DNA from: an uncultured Clostridia bacterium | Lineage (GTDB): Bacteria > Bacillota > Clostridia > Oscillospirales > Oscillospiraceae | Assembly: GCA_947170435.1 (NCBI GenBank) | Contig: CAMVTO010000007.1 | Span: 38,097-102,096 of the forward strand | DNA length: 64,000 nt | Direction of reading: 5' to 3' | Shown here: positions 18,449-27,717 of the stretch, piece by piece | Numbering within the stretch: the stretch's first letter is position 1 | Layout: each line of letters opens with the position of its first letter | Translations under genes and position numbers: made by a program | Notes under the pieces: model-generated | The model's input: only the letters and a program-made list of their open reading frames with translations | Told to the model about the DNA's origin: nothing | Databases searched by the model: none

Positions 18449-20086
18449 ATGACCACACAATACTTCAAAATTAAATCCGACCGCGACGCCGCGCAGATCG
18501 AGTCCGCGGCGGCGATTTTGCGGCGCGGCGGGCTGCTGGCGATCCCCACCGAGACGGTCTACGGCCTCGGCGCGGACGGTCTCAACGAGGACGCGGTGCT
18601 GCGTATTTTTGAGGCCAAGGGCCGCCCGCAGGATAACCCGCTGATTTTGCACATTCCCGACGCGAGCTGGCTCGCGCGGTACTGCGAGGACGTGCCCGAC
18701 GCGGCGTACCGGCTCGCGGACGCGTTCTGGCCCGGGCCGCTGACGATGATCCTGCCGAAAGCGCCCATGGTGCCGCTGCGCACCACCGGCGGGCTGGACA
18801 CGGTGGGTATGCGCTGCCCCGACCACGCGGTGACGCGCGCGATCATCGCCGCCGCGGGCGTACCAGTCGCCGCGCCGAGCGCCAACACCTCCGGCCGCCC
18901 CAGCTGCACCACCGCCGCCCACGTCCGCGCGGACATGGACGGCAGGATCGACGGCGTCGTGGACGGCGGCGACTGCGCCGTGGGCGTGGAGTCCACCATC
19001 ATCGACCTCACCGTGACCCCGCCGCGGCTGCTGCGCCCCGGCGGACTGCCGCTGGAAAAGCTGCGCTCCGTGCTGGGTGAGGTCGCGCTCGACAAGGCGG
19101 TGACGCAGCAGCTCTCCGCGGGGGAGCAGCCCCGCGCACCGGGCATGAAATACCGCCACTACGCGCCGAGAGCGCCCGTCACCGTTGTGACCGGCACCGG
19201 CGCCGAGAGCGGGCGCTGGCTCCGCGCGCACGTCCCCGACGGCGCGGGACTGATTTTGTTCGACGAGTTCGCGCCGCTGTTCCCGGCGAACGAGGTGCGC
19301 ACCATCGGCTCTCGCCGTGACAAGGCGGAGCAGGCGCGGCGCGTGTTTGACGCCCTGCGCTCGTTCGACGACACCGACGTGACCGAAATCTACGCCCAGT
19401 GCCCGGACAGCGAAGGCTTGGGACTTGCGGTGGGGAACCGCCTCAAAAAGGCGGCGGGCTTCCACACCATCGACGCCCACGACGGCAAATGCGTCGTCGG
19501 GCTGACCGGACAGACCGGCGCGGGCAAGACCAGCGTGCTGCGCGCGCTCGCGGCGCAAGGCGCGTTCACCGTGGACTGCGATGCGTTCTACTACGAGCGG
19601 CTGCGCTCCGACGCGGCGCTGCAAGCGGACATCGAAGCCGCGTTCCCCGGCGTGCTTTGCGGCGGGGAGTTGGACAGGCAAAAACTGGGCACACTGGTAT
19701 TTGACGATCCCGCCGCGCTCGCGCGGCTCGACCGGATTGTGCGATCGCACCTGCCCCGCGCGGCGGCGAAGGCTGTCGCCGCGTCGGAGGCGAACGTTGC
19801 CGCCATCGACGCGATCAAGCTCATCGAGAGCGGGCTTGCCGCGCTGTGCGACGTGACGGTCGCGATCACCGCGCCGGAGGAAACGCGCGTGCGGCGCATC
19901 ATGGCGCGGGACTGCATCGACGAAGCCCACGCCCGCGCAAGGGTACGGGCGCAAAAGGACGAGGCGTTCTACCGCGAGCGCTGCGACGCGGTGTTCGAGA
20001 ACGCCTACCCAAGCGCCGCGGAGGCGGAGGCCGCCGCAAGGGAATTTGTTTATCATCTGCTGCGAGGCAGCAAGGAGGAATCATAA
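18449..20086 (+). CDS. Fusion of Sua5/TsaC-type threonylcarbamoyl-AMP synthase and dephospho-CoA kinase
   Basis: This is a single 545-residue ORF with two complete enzymes. Residues about 1-340 are a long-form Sua5. The YrdC domain contains IPTETVYGLGADG, FEAKGRPQDNPL (Lys57, Arg59) and PSANTSGRP, and the linker PGMKYRHYAP leads to the Sua5 C-terminal domain. It makes threonylcarbamoyl-AMP for the tRNA t6A modification. Residues about 346-545 are CoaE-like: Walker A GQTGAGKT (354-361), VDCDAFYYE, LVFDDPAALARLDRIVRSHL, IKLIESGL and APEETRVRRIMARD; CoaE makes CoA from dephospho-CoA. No stop or frameshift separates them. TsaB and TsaE are encoded at 43610-44742. The domains are sure; whether both are active is inferred. 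Confidence 0.9.
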   Translation: MTTQYFKIKSDRDAAQIESAAAILRRGGLLAIPTETVYGLGADGLNEDAVLRIFEAKGRPQDNPLILHIPDASWLARYCEDVPDAAYRLADAFWPGPLTMILPKAPMVPLRTTGGLDTVGMRCPDHAVTRAIIAAAGVPVAAPSANTSGRPSCTTAAHVRADMDGRIDGVVDGGDCAVGVESTIIDLTVTPPRLLRPGGLPLEKLRSVLGEVALDKAVTQQLSAGEQPRAPGMKYRHYAPRAPVTVVTGTGAESGRWLRAHVPDGAGLILFDEFAPLFPANEVRTIGSRRDKAEQARRVFDALRSFDDTDVTEIYAQCPDSEGLGLAVGNRLKKAAGFHTIDAHDGKCVVGLTGQTGAGKTSVLRALAAQGAFTVDCDAFYYERLRSDAALQADIEAAFPGVLCGGELDRQKLGTLVFDDPAALARLDRIVRSHLPRAAAKAVAASEANVAAIDAIKLIESGLAALCDVTVAITAPEETRVRRIMARDCIDEAHARARVRAQKDEAFYRERCDAVFENAYPSAAEAEAAAREFVYHLLRGSKEES

Positions 20087-20087
20087 T

Positions 20088-21482
20088 ATGGCAAAGAAAA
20101 ACGAACTGGCAGAAAAGCTGCTCTATCAGCCGAAAAACGGCTACGACCGCCTGAGCGCCGCCGAGGAAAAGGCGATGAACGCCTACTGCGAGGACTACAA
20201 GGCGTTCCTCGACCACGGCAAGACCGAGCGGCTGTGCGTGGAGTACTGCGTGGCGCTGGCGGAGAAGCGCGGCTTCAAGCCCTACGCCCCCGGCATGAAG
20301 CTCAAGGCGGGCGACAAGGTGTACTGCAACAACCGCGGCAAGGGCATCATGCTCGCCGTCATCGGCACCGAGAGCTTAGGCAGCGGCGCGAACATCGGCG
20401 CGGCGCACACGGACTCCCCGCGCCTCGACTTAAAGCCCCGCGCGCTCTATGAGGAGGCGGAGATGGCGTACTTCAAGACCCATCACTACGGCGGCATCCG
20501 CAAGTACCAGTGGGTGACCATCCCGCTCGCGCTCCACGGCGTGGTGATGTGCGCGGATGGCAGCGCCGTCACCGTCCACATCGGCGAGGAGCCGGGCGAG
20601 CCACAGTTCATCATCAACGACCTGCTGCCGCACCTCGGCCGCGAGCAGAGCAAGAAGCCGCTGGGCGAGGCAATCCCCAGCGAGAGCCTGAACGTGCTCA
20701 TCGGCTCGCGCCCCATCGGGGATGAGGACGTGAAGTGCCGCTTCAAGCTCGGCGTGATGCAGCTGCTCCACGAGAAGTACGGCATCACCGAGGAGGATTT
20801 CATCTCCGCGGAGCTGGAGGTCGTCCCCGCGGGCAAATGCTCCGACGTGGGCTTTGACCGCAGCTTCATTTCCGGCTACGGCCACGACGACCGCGTGTGC
20901 GCCTACGCGGAGCTGGCGGGCATCTTCGACGCGAAGAAGCCCAAAAAGACCGCCGTGTGCATCTTCGCGGACAAGGAGGAGATCGGCTCCGAGGGCGTCA
21001 GCGGTATGCAGAGCGAGGCGTTCGAGTGGTTCATGGGCGACCTGTGCAAGACGCAGGGCGTCGATCTGCGCGACTGCTTCGCGCACTCGTTCTGCGTCAG
21101 CGCGGACGTGACGGCGGCGTACGACCCCAACTTCTCCGACGTGTACGACAAGAAGAACGCCGCGTTCATCAACTACGGCGTGGGCCTTTGCAAGTACACC
21201 GGCAGCGGCGGCAAGTCCGGCGCGAGCGACGCGAGCGCCGAGATCGTGGGCAAGCTGCGCAAGCTGCTCAACGACAACGGCGTATTCTGGCAGATGGCGG
21301 AGCTGGGCAAGACCGACGCCGGCGGCGGCGGCACGGTGGCGAAGTATATGGCGCAGCGCAACATCGACACCATCGACGCGGGCGTGCCGGTGCTGAGCAT
21401 GCACGCGCCCCGCGAGACCGTCGCGAAGCTCGATTGCTACATGACCTACAAGATGATGAAGGTCGTGTTTGAGCAGGCGTGA
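20088..21482 (+). CDS. M18 family aminopeptidase
   Basis: This is a 464-residue zinc-dependent aminopeptidase of the aspartyl-aminopeptidase (M18) family, predicted cytosolic, that trims N-terminal residues from peptides. Metal-site motifs include AAHTDSPRLDLKP (His107, Asp109), GHDDRVCAYAE, FADKEEIGSEGVSGMQS and the C-terminal SMHAPRE. The length and motif order match clostridial M18 proteins annotated as aminopeptidase 1. The ATG at 20088 follows AAGGAGGAATCATAAT and lies 1 base after the fusion gene's stop, so the two are probably co-transcribed; the longer upstream frame is not needed. A strong terminator ends the unit. Confidence 0.92.
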   Translation: MAKKNELAEKLLYQPKNGYDRLSAAEEKAMNAYCEDYKAFLDHGKTERLCVEYCVALAEKRGFKPYAPGMKLKAGDKVYCNNRGKGIMLAVIGTESLGSGANIGAAHTDSPRLDLKPRALYEEAEMAYFKTHHYGGIRKYQWVTIPLALHGVVMCADGSAVTVHIGEEPGEPQFIINDLLPHLGREQSKKPLGEAIPSESLNVLIGSRPIGDEDVKCRFKLGVMQLLHEKYGITEEDFISAELEVVPAGKCSDVGFDRSFISGYGHDDRVCAYAELAGIFDAKKPKKTAVCIFADKEEIGSEGVSGMQSEAFEWFMGDLCKTQGVDLRDCFAHSFCVSADVTAAYDPNFSDVYDKKNAAFINYGVGLCKYTGSGGKSGASDASAEIVGKLRKLLNDNGVFWQMAELGKTDAGGGGTVAKYMAQRNIDTIDAGVPVLSMHAPRETVAKLDCYMTYKMMKVVFEQA

Positions 21483-21511
21483 TGCGTTCTGAATATCCCG
21501 CTCATGACGAA

Positions 21512-21537
21512 GGGAGAGGCCGCGGCCTCTCCCTTTT
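21512..21537 (+). terminator. Rho-independent terminator after the M18 gene
   Basis: GGGAGAGGCC, GC loop, GGCCTCTCCC, then TTTT. Confidence 0.8.
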
Positions 21538-21545
21538 GCGCCCTC

Positions 21546-21665
21546 TCATTCGTCCGGCGGACCGATTTCTTCCGACCGGCGCTCTGCCAGGGCGGATGCT
21601 TTGCAGCAGCAGAAATCCAGTGCGATGATGAGGAAAACCGCGCTTGCGATCAATATTTTTCCCAT
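21546..21665 (-). CDS. Predicted 39-residue membrane peptide
   Basis: This is a small minus-strand ORF in an otherwise empty gap. The product has a hydrophobic start (MGKILIASAVFLIIALDF), then CCCK, then a charged tail ending GPPDE. A good ribosome site, AAGGAGAAGAAT, lies directly before the ATG at 21665. The one-span-plus-Cys layout suggests a small membrane peptide, possibly lipid- or metal-binding through the three cysteines, but I do not recognise a family. It points toward the M18 terminator. The evidence is the ribosome site and plausible composition; conservation could not be tested. Confidence 0.5.
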   Translation of the reverse strand: MGKILIASAVFLIIALDFCCCKASALAERRSEEIGPPDE

Positions 21666-21792
21666 ATTCTTCTCCTTGTCAGAGACGGATGGTTTCGTTA
21701 TGATTTTATCGTATGCACATTGCTGTTTTTTATTCCGATCCACCCGATCGCCCGTGGGAAAAATAATGCTGCGGACGGTCGGTTTCGACGCT

Positions 21793-21820
21793 TGACAAAC
21801 AGAAGTTCTGCTTATATGAT
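21793..21820 (+). promoter_or_regulatory. Promoter of the Wzz-like/SLH envelope locus
   Basis: TTGACA (21793-21798), 16 bases, TATGAT (21815-21820). The leader to the ATG at 21920 is about 93 bases. Confidence 0.65.
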
Positions 21821-21919
21821 ATAGCTCGCTGTGTGAATATTGCACTGTGGGAAAGTGCCGCCGGATCGCGGAGCCTGCATCCAGAAAGCGGAAAACACAT
21901 CAGAAGGGGACACAGAGAC

Positions 21920-23359
21920 ATGGAAGCCTATTTGCCATTTTCCGGGCTGCTCGCGCAGCTGAAACGACTGCTCCGGCCGTGGCTGATCATTGCCGCAGCC
22001 GCCGGCGTGATCGTTGTGGCGGTGTACGCCTTGACGATGCCGGGACGCGGTCATGTCACCGCGACAGTCAACTATAGCTATGATGGCGTGGAGTCCGGCG
22101 TCGATCCGTCGGGCAACCATTTTGACCCTGCGCAGATCAAGAGCGCCGTTGTCCTCCGGCGCGCGGCCGACGAGTTGGAGATGCAGCTGAGCGACGAGGA
22201 TATCGAGCGCATCCGCGGACACATCACGGTCATCGGCAGCGTGCCGTCCGAGGCGTTTGAGCGCACCGTCGAGCACAGCACGATCTATGGTGAAGAGGAG
22301 ATCTCCACGACGGCCGCCGTGCGCGCCGGATCGTATTATCCGACGCAGTACGAGGTGTCCTTTGATTACAAGGCTGCCGGTTACAGCGGCGCTGAGGCGG
22401 AGCGCCTGCTCAACGCCATGCTGACAAGCTACGAAACGTACTTCTATGAGCAGTACGGCTACAACGCCGCCATTGAGCAGTCCGTGTACGCGATCGACTA
22501 TACCGAGTACGATTACGATAACGCGCTGGAGGTGCTGGACAACCGCCTTGTGCTGCTGCGCGGCTATTTGAACCGCCTGGCGGATGAAGATTACACACGC
22601 TTTCAGTCGGAGGCGACGGGCTACAGCTTTTCCGACCTGATCGGCGCCATTGATACGATCCGCGCCGAGAACATCGAGCTGGCGTCCTCCTACATCGTCA
22701 GCAACAATGTCTCAAAATCCCGCCGGGAGCTGATCGACTACTACAACTACCGGATCGAGGCGTCGGAGCGCGAGCGCACCGTGCTGCAGGATCGCCTCAG
22801 CGCGCTGGATATCCTGATCGAGGGCTATGCCAAGACCAATGTGCTGGTGCTGAGCGCGGGCACGGTGGAACGGGGCAGCGAGCCGACGGGCTATGAGGTT
22901 TCGCAGCAGTCCGATATGTACGATTCGCTCATCAATCAGCGCGTCGAATGCCGGACTTCACTTTCGGAGACCGAAGAGGAGATCAATCTCTACCGCACGC
23001 GCGTGGAACGGCTGAACGGCGCGGGAACCGTGGGAAGCGCCGCCGTTGTGGAGGAGTATCTCAAGGAGATCGACGCCAAGGTCAGGCAGCTGCTGGCGGA
23101 TACCAACGCAACAGCCAGCGAGTATTTTAAAACGGTGCGCCTCAAGCGCGCGTTTCAGGTGCTGGATATAACGAGCGGCCTGTCCCTGGGGAATCTGGCC
23201 AGATATGCGTTTCTCAACGTCGCGGCAGCCGAGACGCTCATCTTTGGAGCGTATCTGCTCTGTGCCGTTGTTCAGGCGCGGTCCCCGAAGGAAATCCGGG
23301 TAAAGCTGAAATGGCGGAAGGCGCGGAACAAGCCCGCGCAGCCCGACCGGCACGTTTGA
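21920..23359 (+). CDS. Wzz-like (polysaccharide co-polymerase type) membrane protein 1
   Basis: This is a 479-residue protein. One membrane span lies near the N-terminus (about 22-42, PWLIIAAAAGVIVVAVYALT) and one near the C-terminus (about 432-452, AAETLIFGAYLLCAVV). The large extracytoplasmic region between is predicted helical with long coiled stretches. This topology is that of Wzz/PCP chain-length regulators, but no polymerase, tyrosine kinase or glycosyltransferase gene is nearby. It shares ETGY/ATGY-F-D-L and EYDYD-type segments with the next gene, so they are paralogues. The start is at 21920 with AAGGGGAC upstream. It is probably an envelope assembly factor; the family call is from topology and pattern. 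Confidence 0.65.
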   Translation: MEAYLPFSGLLAQLKRLLRPWLIIAAAAGVIVVAVYALTMPGRGHVTATVNYSYDGVESGVDPSGNHFDPAQIKSAVVLRRAADELEMQLSDEDIERIRGHITVIGSVPSEAFERTVEHSTIYGEEEISTTAAVRAGSYYPTQYEVSFDYKAAGYSGAEAERLLNAMLTSYETYFYEQYGYNAAIEQSVYAIDYTEYDYDNALEVLDNRLVLLRGYLNRLADEDYTRFQSEATGYSFSDLIGAIDTIRAENIELASSYIVSNNVSKSRRELIDYYNYRIEASERERTVLQDRLSALDILIEGYAKTNVLVLSAGTVERGSEPTGYEVSQQSDMYDSLINQRVECRTSLSETEEEINLYRTRVERLNGAGTVGSAAVVEEYLKEIDAKVRQLLADTNATASEYFKTVRLKRAFQVLDITSGLSLGNLARYAFLNVAAAETLIFGAYLLCAVVQARSPKEIRVKLKWRKARNKPAQPDRHV

Positions 23360-23373
23360 GAGGGGGGTCGAGA

Positions 23374-24795
23374 GTGGAAGGAGATCGTAATATTCAACTG
23401 ACCGTTGTTCAGCCGCCGGAGGACGAGGACGAGATCAATATTGACCTCTCGGCGATCGGCGACGGCATGAAGCGTTTTCTGGTTCTCTGGCTCGCGCTGG
23501 CGGTGGCGTTCGGCGCGATTGCGGGCGGTGTGACCCTTCGGTGGCAGGCTGTGCGCTATGCCGGCGATGCCATGGCTCTCATCGCGCGCAGCGGCGTGGC
23601 GGAGATCACCAAGATCCAGTCGCCGACCGTCGTTGAGGATGCGCTCAACATGCTGGGGCTTGAGCTGGAGATGCTGGACAGTGTCCGAACCAGTATTCGG
23701 ATCGAGAGCGTGATGTCCGACAAGGCGTATGACCAGAGGACGCTGTACTACAACCTGCTGACCAAAAGCGCGAATCTGGACGCCGTCCGCTCGCTGCTGG
23801 ATACGGAAGACGATGTGACGCGCTATATCGTTGCTCTGAATTATAAGGACGTTGGCTGCACGCGCGAGGAGGGGATCGAGCTTCTCAGCGAGCTGCTCAA
23901 CGCGTACCGGAGATACATCGAGAACACCTACAACTACAACATGCCGATGGGCAGCTCGGTCAACGTGATCGACTACCGGGAGTACGACTACGCGGAGGCG
24001 GCGAACATCTTTGCCGAGGCCCTGGATGATATCCAGTGGTATCTCGCCGCCGTTGAGCGCAGCGATGCCTCCGACTTCCGCTCGAACGAGACGGGATATA
24101 CCTTCGGCGACCTCGCCAACATCGCCGAGATGCTCAAGGACATTGAGCTCGATCGCGTCACGTCCTATATCACGATCAACAGCGTGACGGCGAACGATCC
24201 GTCCAGGGAGATCAGCCACTATGAGTGGCTGATCGAGAATCTGGAGCGCCGGAGGACGGTGCAGGAGGCAAGGCTGCAATCGCTGGCGGAGTCCATCGAG
24301 ACCTATGAAAAGGACCCGATCATCCTTGTGGCCGGGGAAGAGAACACGCTGGAGAAAGACCCGGACGAACAGGATAATTACGACAGCATGATCGAGGAAA
24401 AGCTGAACACCCAGCGGGAGATCTCGGGCTACACGCGCACGATCCGCTACTACGAGAGCGTGATCGAGGGCTTCCGCACGACGGGGACAGTGTCGCAGCG
24501 CGACGTCGAAAAGGTGGAGGGCTACCTCGCGAGCCTCAACGAGAAGCTCAACCAGCTGATTCGCGATGTAAACGCGACGGCGGACGAGTATTACGAAAAG
24601 GCGACGTTCGCCAATACGCTGCGCGTGCTGGTGCCGGCCATGGCGGAGGAAAACACCCTGTCCGTGTCCGGCCTGGCGTTGAACGTGGGCATCGTGGAGG
24701 GCGCTTTGCTGGTTGCGTACCTCGGCGCGGCGGTGATCTACGGGCTCAAAAAGGCAAACCCGAGAAAAGAGCAGACTGCATCGACGGGCGCATGA
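23374..24795 (+). CDS. Wzz-like membrane protein 2 (paralogue of the preceding gene)
   Basis: This is a 473-residue protein with the same plan as its neighbour: an N-terminal span at about 33-55 (FLVLWLALAVAFGAIAGGV), a long helical external domain containing DYREYDYAEAANIFAEALDD and NETGYTFGDLANIAEMLKDI, and a C-terminal span at about 437-458. A GTG start at 23374 is preferred: AGGGGGG lies 7 bases upstream and the start is 14 bases after the previous stop. An ATG at 23311 would overlap the upstream gene. It likely forms a hetero-oligomer with its paralogue. The function is unproven; no polysaccharide gene is adjacent. Confidence 0.65.
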   Translation: MEGDRNIQLTVVQPPEDEDEINIDLSAIGDGMKRFLVLWLALAVAFGAIAGGVTLRWQAVRYAGDAMALIARSGVAEITKIQSPTVVEDALNMLGLELEMLDSVRTSIRIESVMSDKAYDQRTLYYNLLTKSANLDAVRSLLDTEDDVTRYIVALNYKDVGCTREEGIELLSELLNAYRRYIENTYNYNMPMGSSVNVIDYREYDYAEAANIFAEALDDIQWYLAAVERSDASDFRSNETGYTFGDLANIAEMLKDIELDRVTSYITINSVTANDPSREISHYEWLIENLERRRTVQEARLQSLAESIETYEKDPIILVAGEENTLEKDPDEQDNYDSMIEEKLNTQREISGYTRTIRYYESVIEGFRTTGTVSQRDVEKVEGYLASLNEKLNQLIRDVNATADEYYEKATFANTLRVLVPAMAEENTLSVSGLALNVGIVEGALLVAYLGAAVIYGLKKANPRKEQTASTGA

Positions 24796-24825
24796 CAGGG
24801 AAATCTTTCCCGCACCAAATGATGC

Positions 24826-24854
24826 TTGCATTTTTGCCGTACCGATGCTATACT
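24826..24854 (+). promoter_or_regulatory. Promoter of the first SLH gene
   Basis: TTGCAT (24826-24831), 17 bases, TATACT (24849-24854). It predicts a leader of about 178 bases before the ATG at 25039. Confidence 0.7.
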
Positions 24855-25038
24855 CTGAGAAAACGTTAAAAAGTGTTAAAATGCCCATTCGGGCGCATGA
24901 ACACCGTCGGTGGCACGTTTCAAAACTGTAAAAGAGGGAGGAAAGGAGTTATAGAGTACTGTAGTTCCACCGGAATCCTGAAAATAGCGGCAATTTTTTA
25001 TTGAAATTTATGATATACAGTAGGAGGAAACCTGGGAA

Positions 25039-27627
25039 ATGAAAGCAAAAAAGACACTCAGTCTGCTTCTCGCATTTGCTCTGGTCTTGAGCCTTGTGCC
25101 GGCGGCGCTTGCGGCAAAGTTTGCCGATACCAAGGACCACTGGGCGGAAGCGGCAATCGACCGTTGGAGCGACTACGGCATCGTCACCGGTGACGGCCGC
25201 GGGTTCCGCCCCGACGACTATATGACCCGCGCGGAAGCGGCGGCGGTGCTCTCGCGGCTGTTCAAGCTGCAGGATGCCGCTACCAGACCCGCGTACAAAG
25301 ACGTGAGCACAAAGAATTGGTACTATGACGTCATCAACAACTGCGTCTATGCCGGCATGATGGAAGGCGTCGGCAACGGCAGGATGGATCCGTCCGGCCT
25401 GATGACCCGCGAGCAGTTCTTTGTCATGTTCGCGCGCGGCCTCGGCCTGCCGGAGCAGAGCACGACCAAGGGACTGCCTGCCGATGGCCACAAGTGGTCC
25501 GCCGGCCTGATCAACACGATGACCGACCGCGGCTATGTGCGCGGCATGAACGGCAAGATCAACGCGCTGGAGAACATCACCCGCGCGAGCGTCATGGCGC
25601 TCCTGGACCAGACGATCGTGCAGTACATCGACAACAGCGGCGTGCAGACCGTTGACGCCGGCGAGGCGGGCAAGATCGTTCTCGTCGCCGCGAAGGACGT
25701 GACGCTCAAGGGCACCACCGCCTCCGACATCGCGATCGCCAAGGGAGTGAACGACGGCAAGGCTGAACTGGACGGCGTCCAGGCGAACGCCCTGATCGTT
25801 GCGGCGGATCGCGCCAGCGTCACCGTGAAGGGCTCGACATTGGGCGAGCTCATCGTCACCGGCGACAACACGACGGTCTATCTGAACGCGAAGAGCGAGG
25901 TCACCAAGTCGATCAGCGTGCCCGGCGATAACTCCGCCGTGATCTACTCCAGAGATTCCAAGATCCCCGCGGACGCGACCGCGAAGGGCATCAACTCCAG
26001 AATCGTTGCCCAGACCACCAGCGGCGGCGGTGGCGGCGGCAGCTACACCGCGCCGGAGTCCAGAAAGCATAGCGTGGATCTCACCGCGAATTTCGGCGGC
26101 AAGCAGGTCCAGCTTTCGACCGGCAATCTGACCAGCAAGGAAACCGAAGGCTACAATGCAAAGCAGATCGCGGAAAAGCTGGTTACGGGCACGGGCAACG
26201 TCAATGAGATCAAAAATGCGATTCAGTACGCGTTTGACGCCGCTGTGAAGATGGACGGCGAGAACGTCAAAGCCGCCGGTATGACCGCGGCACTTGGCGT
26301 GAAAACGGTTGGCTCCGGCGACGGCCAGTATCTGCTGCTTTCCGCCGGCGTGAATCCGGTCTCGCTGATGACGGCCGCGCCCTCCGGCCCGGTTGCTCCG
26401 AAGCTTTATGTGTCCTCCGATCCCATGCGTGCGACGAGCGCGATGGTTCTCGCGTCCGCGGACACTGCGGCGCTGCAGGCTCTGCTTGAAAAGCTGCAGA
26501 AGGGAACCGAGACCATCACCGTGGCCGACCTCAAGAATCTGGGAGAGCTGAAAGATAAGGCCGCAGAGGTCAAAGCGAAGATGGAGGACAGCGGCAAAAC
26601 GGATGAAGAAAAGCTCCAAGCCCTGACGGACAAGGTCAATGAGACTTTGGGCGCGGATTCCGAGCTTGCCAAGACGGCCGTTGAGACCATCAATGAGATG
26701 AATCCCACTGAAATCGCAGCGCAGGCGAATGACTACAAAGAAGCTTTCGATGCCGCGGAACAAGCGGTGGTCCAAGCGGTGATCGACAGCGGCGCAGAGA
26801 CCGGCGTTGAGAAAGGCGGAATGTCTGACGAGGAATACAAGGCGGCAGTGTTAGAGCAGATCACTAAGGCTACCCCTGCAGAGGTTTCTGCTTTGGATAA
26901 TGCTGTCACTGACTCCGGGAAAACCGTCACGGTCGCTGATGTTAAGGTGGGCGACAAGCCGATCACCGAGATCACAACCACCACCACGCAAATTGATCTC
27001 AAGAACCTCGTTGAGAAGTATCTTTATGGCGGGAACAGCAGTGTCAACGAAACTGTCATCGCGAATCGTGCGACGACGATCGTCGACAAGCTCAACGCGC
27101 AGCTCGACGAAGCGAACAGAATCGAGAAGGACAGCCTTGCCTATGATAAGCTTGTTGCCGCTTACAAGGTTGTCGATCCCGCGAAGCTGATCAAAGGCGT
27201 GAACAACGATGGCCAGGTTGAGACGATCACAAAGGCCCAGTATTATGATGTGGTGAAGGATTTTGTCGAAGCGCTCGGCGATTTCTGGACCGCGTACGCG
27301 GGAACCTCGGCACAGTTCAACGACTTGATCACCAATGCTGTGACGATCGCCCACAGTAAGTTCAACACGACCCTGACGCCGGGCAGCACCTTGAACACCT
27401 TCCTCGCCGAAAAAACCAACGCGCTTTATAACTACACTGCCGAGACGACGCAACTGGTGAAGGTTGACTTTACAACGGACAACGAGACGTATGATCTTTC
27501 CAAGGCGACGCTTGGCAACTGGTTCAACCAGGCGAAGCACCTGCCCGCCTTCTCCAGCCTGCCGTCCCAGCTGAAGGACAAGACCTTCAGCCTGACGGTT
27601 GACGTGAAGAATGTTACCGACCTCTGA
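25039..27627 (+). CDS. SLH-domain surface protein
   Basis: This is an 862-residue secreted protein. A signal peptide (LLLAFALVLSLVPAALA) leads into three SLH-type domains (about 26-75, 85-140 and 145-200; for example HWAEAAIDRWSDYGIVTGDG and NGKINALENITRASVMALLD). These should bind pyruvylated wall polysaccharide. A repetitive beta-rich stretch (about 205-330) and a Gly-rich hinge (SGGGGGGSYT) follow, then a long Ala/Lys/Asp-rich region I do not recognise. GC content falls in the last third relative to neighbours. AGGAGGAAACCTGGGAA precedes the ATG. With the following paralogue and the upstream Wzz-like pair it suggests a dedicated surface assembly. SLH is sure; the rest is undescribed. Confidence 0.85.
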   Translation: MKAKKTLSLLLAFALVLSLVPAALAAKFADTKDHWAEAAIDRWSDYGIVTGDGRGFRPDDYMTRAEAAAVLSRLFKLQDAATRPAYKDVSTKNWYYDVINNCVYAGMMEGVGNGRMDPSGLMTREQFFVMFARGLGLPEQSTTKGLPADGHKWSAGLINTMTDRGYVRGMNGKINALENITRASVMALLDQTIVQYIDNSGVQTVDAGEAGKIVLVAAKDVTLKGTTASDIAIAKGVNDGKAELDGVQANALIVAADRASVTVKGSTLGELIVTGDNTTVYLNAKSEVTKSISVPGDNSAVIYSRDSKIPADATAKGINSRIVAQTTSGGGGGGSYTAPESRKHSVDLTANFGGKQVQLSTGNLTSKETEGYNAKQIAEKLVTGTGNVNEIKNAIQYAFDAAVKMDGENVKAAGMTAALGVKTVGSGDGQYLLLSAGVNPVSLMTAAPSGPVAPKLYVSSDPMRATSAMVLASADTAALQALLEKLQKGTETITVADLKNLGELKDKAAEVKAKMEDSGKTDEEKLQALTDKVNETLGADSELAKTAVETINEMNPTEIAAQANDYKEAFDAAEQAVVQAVIDSGAETGVEKGGMSDEEYKAAVLEQITKATPAEVSALDNAVTDSGKTVTVADVKVGDKPITEITTTTTQIDLKNLVEKYLYGGNSSVNETVIANRATTIVDKLNAQLDEANRIEKDSLAYDKLVAAYKVVDPAKLIKGVNNDGQVETITKAQYYDVVKDFVEALGDFWTAYAGTSAQFNDLITNAVTIAHSKFNTTLTPGSTLNTFLAEKTNALYNYTAETTQLVKVDFTTDNETYDLSKATLGNWFNQAKHLPAFSSLPSQLKDKTFSLTVDVKNVTDL

Positions 27628-27717
27628 TGATTGTCGGACTGTTTCAGTAAAACACCGAATGGGTGGACGCGGGACGCGGAGCGTTCCGCGTCCATTTCAA
27701 AGTAAGGAGAACATAGG

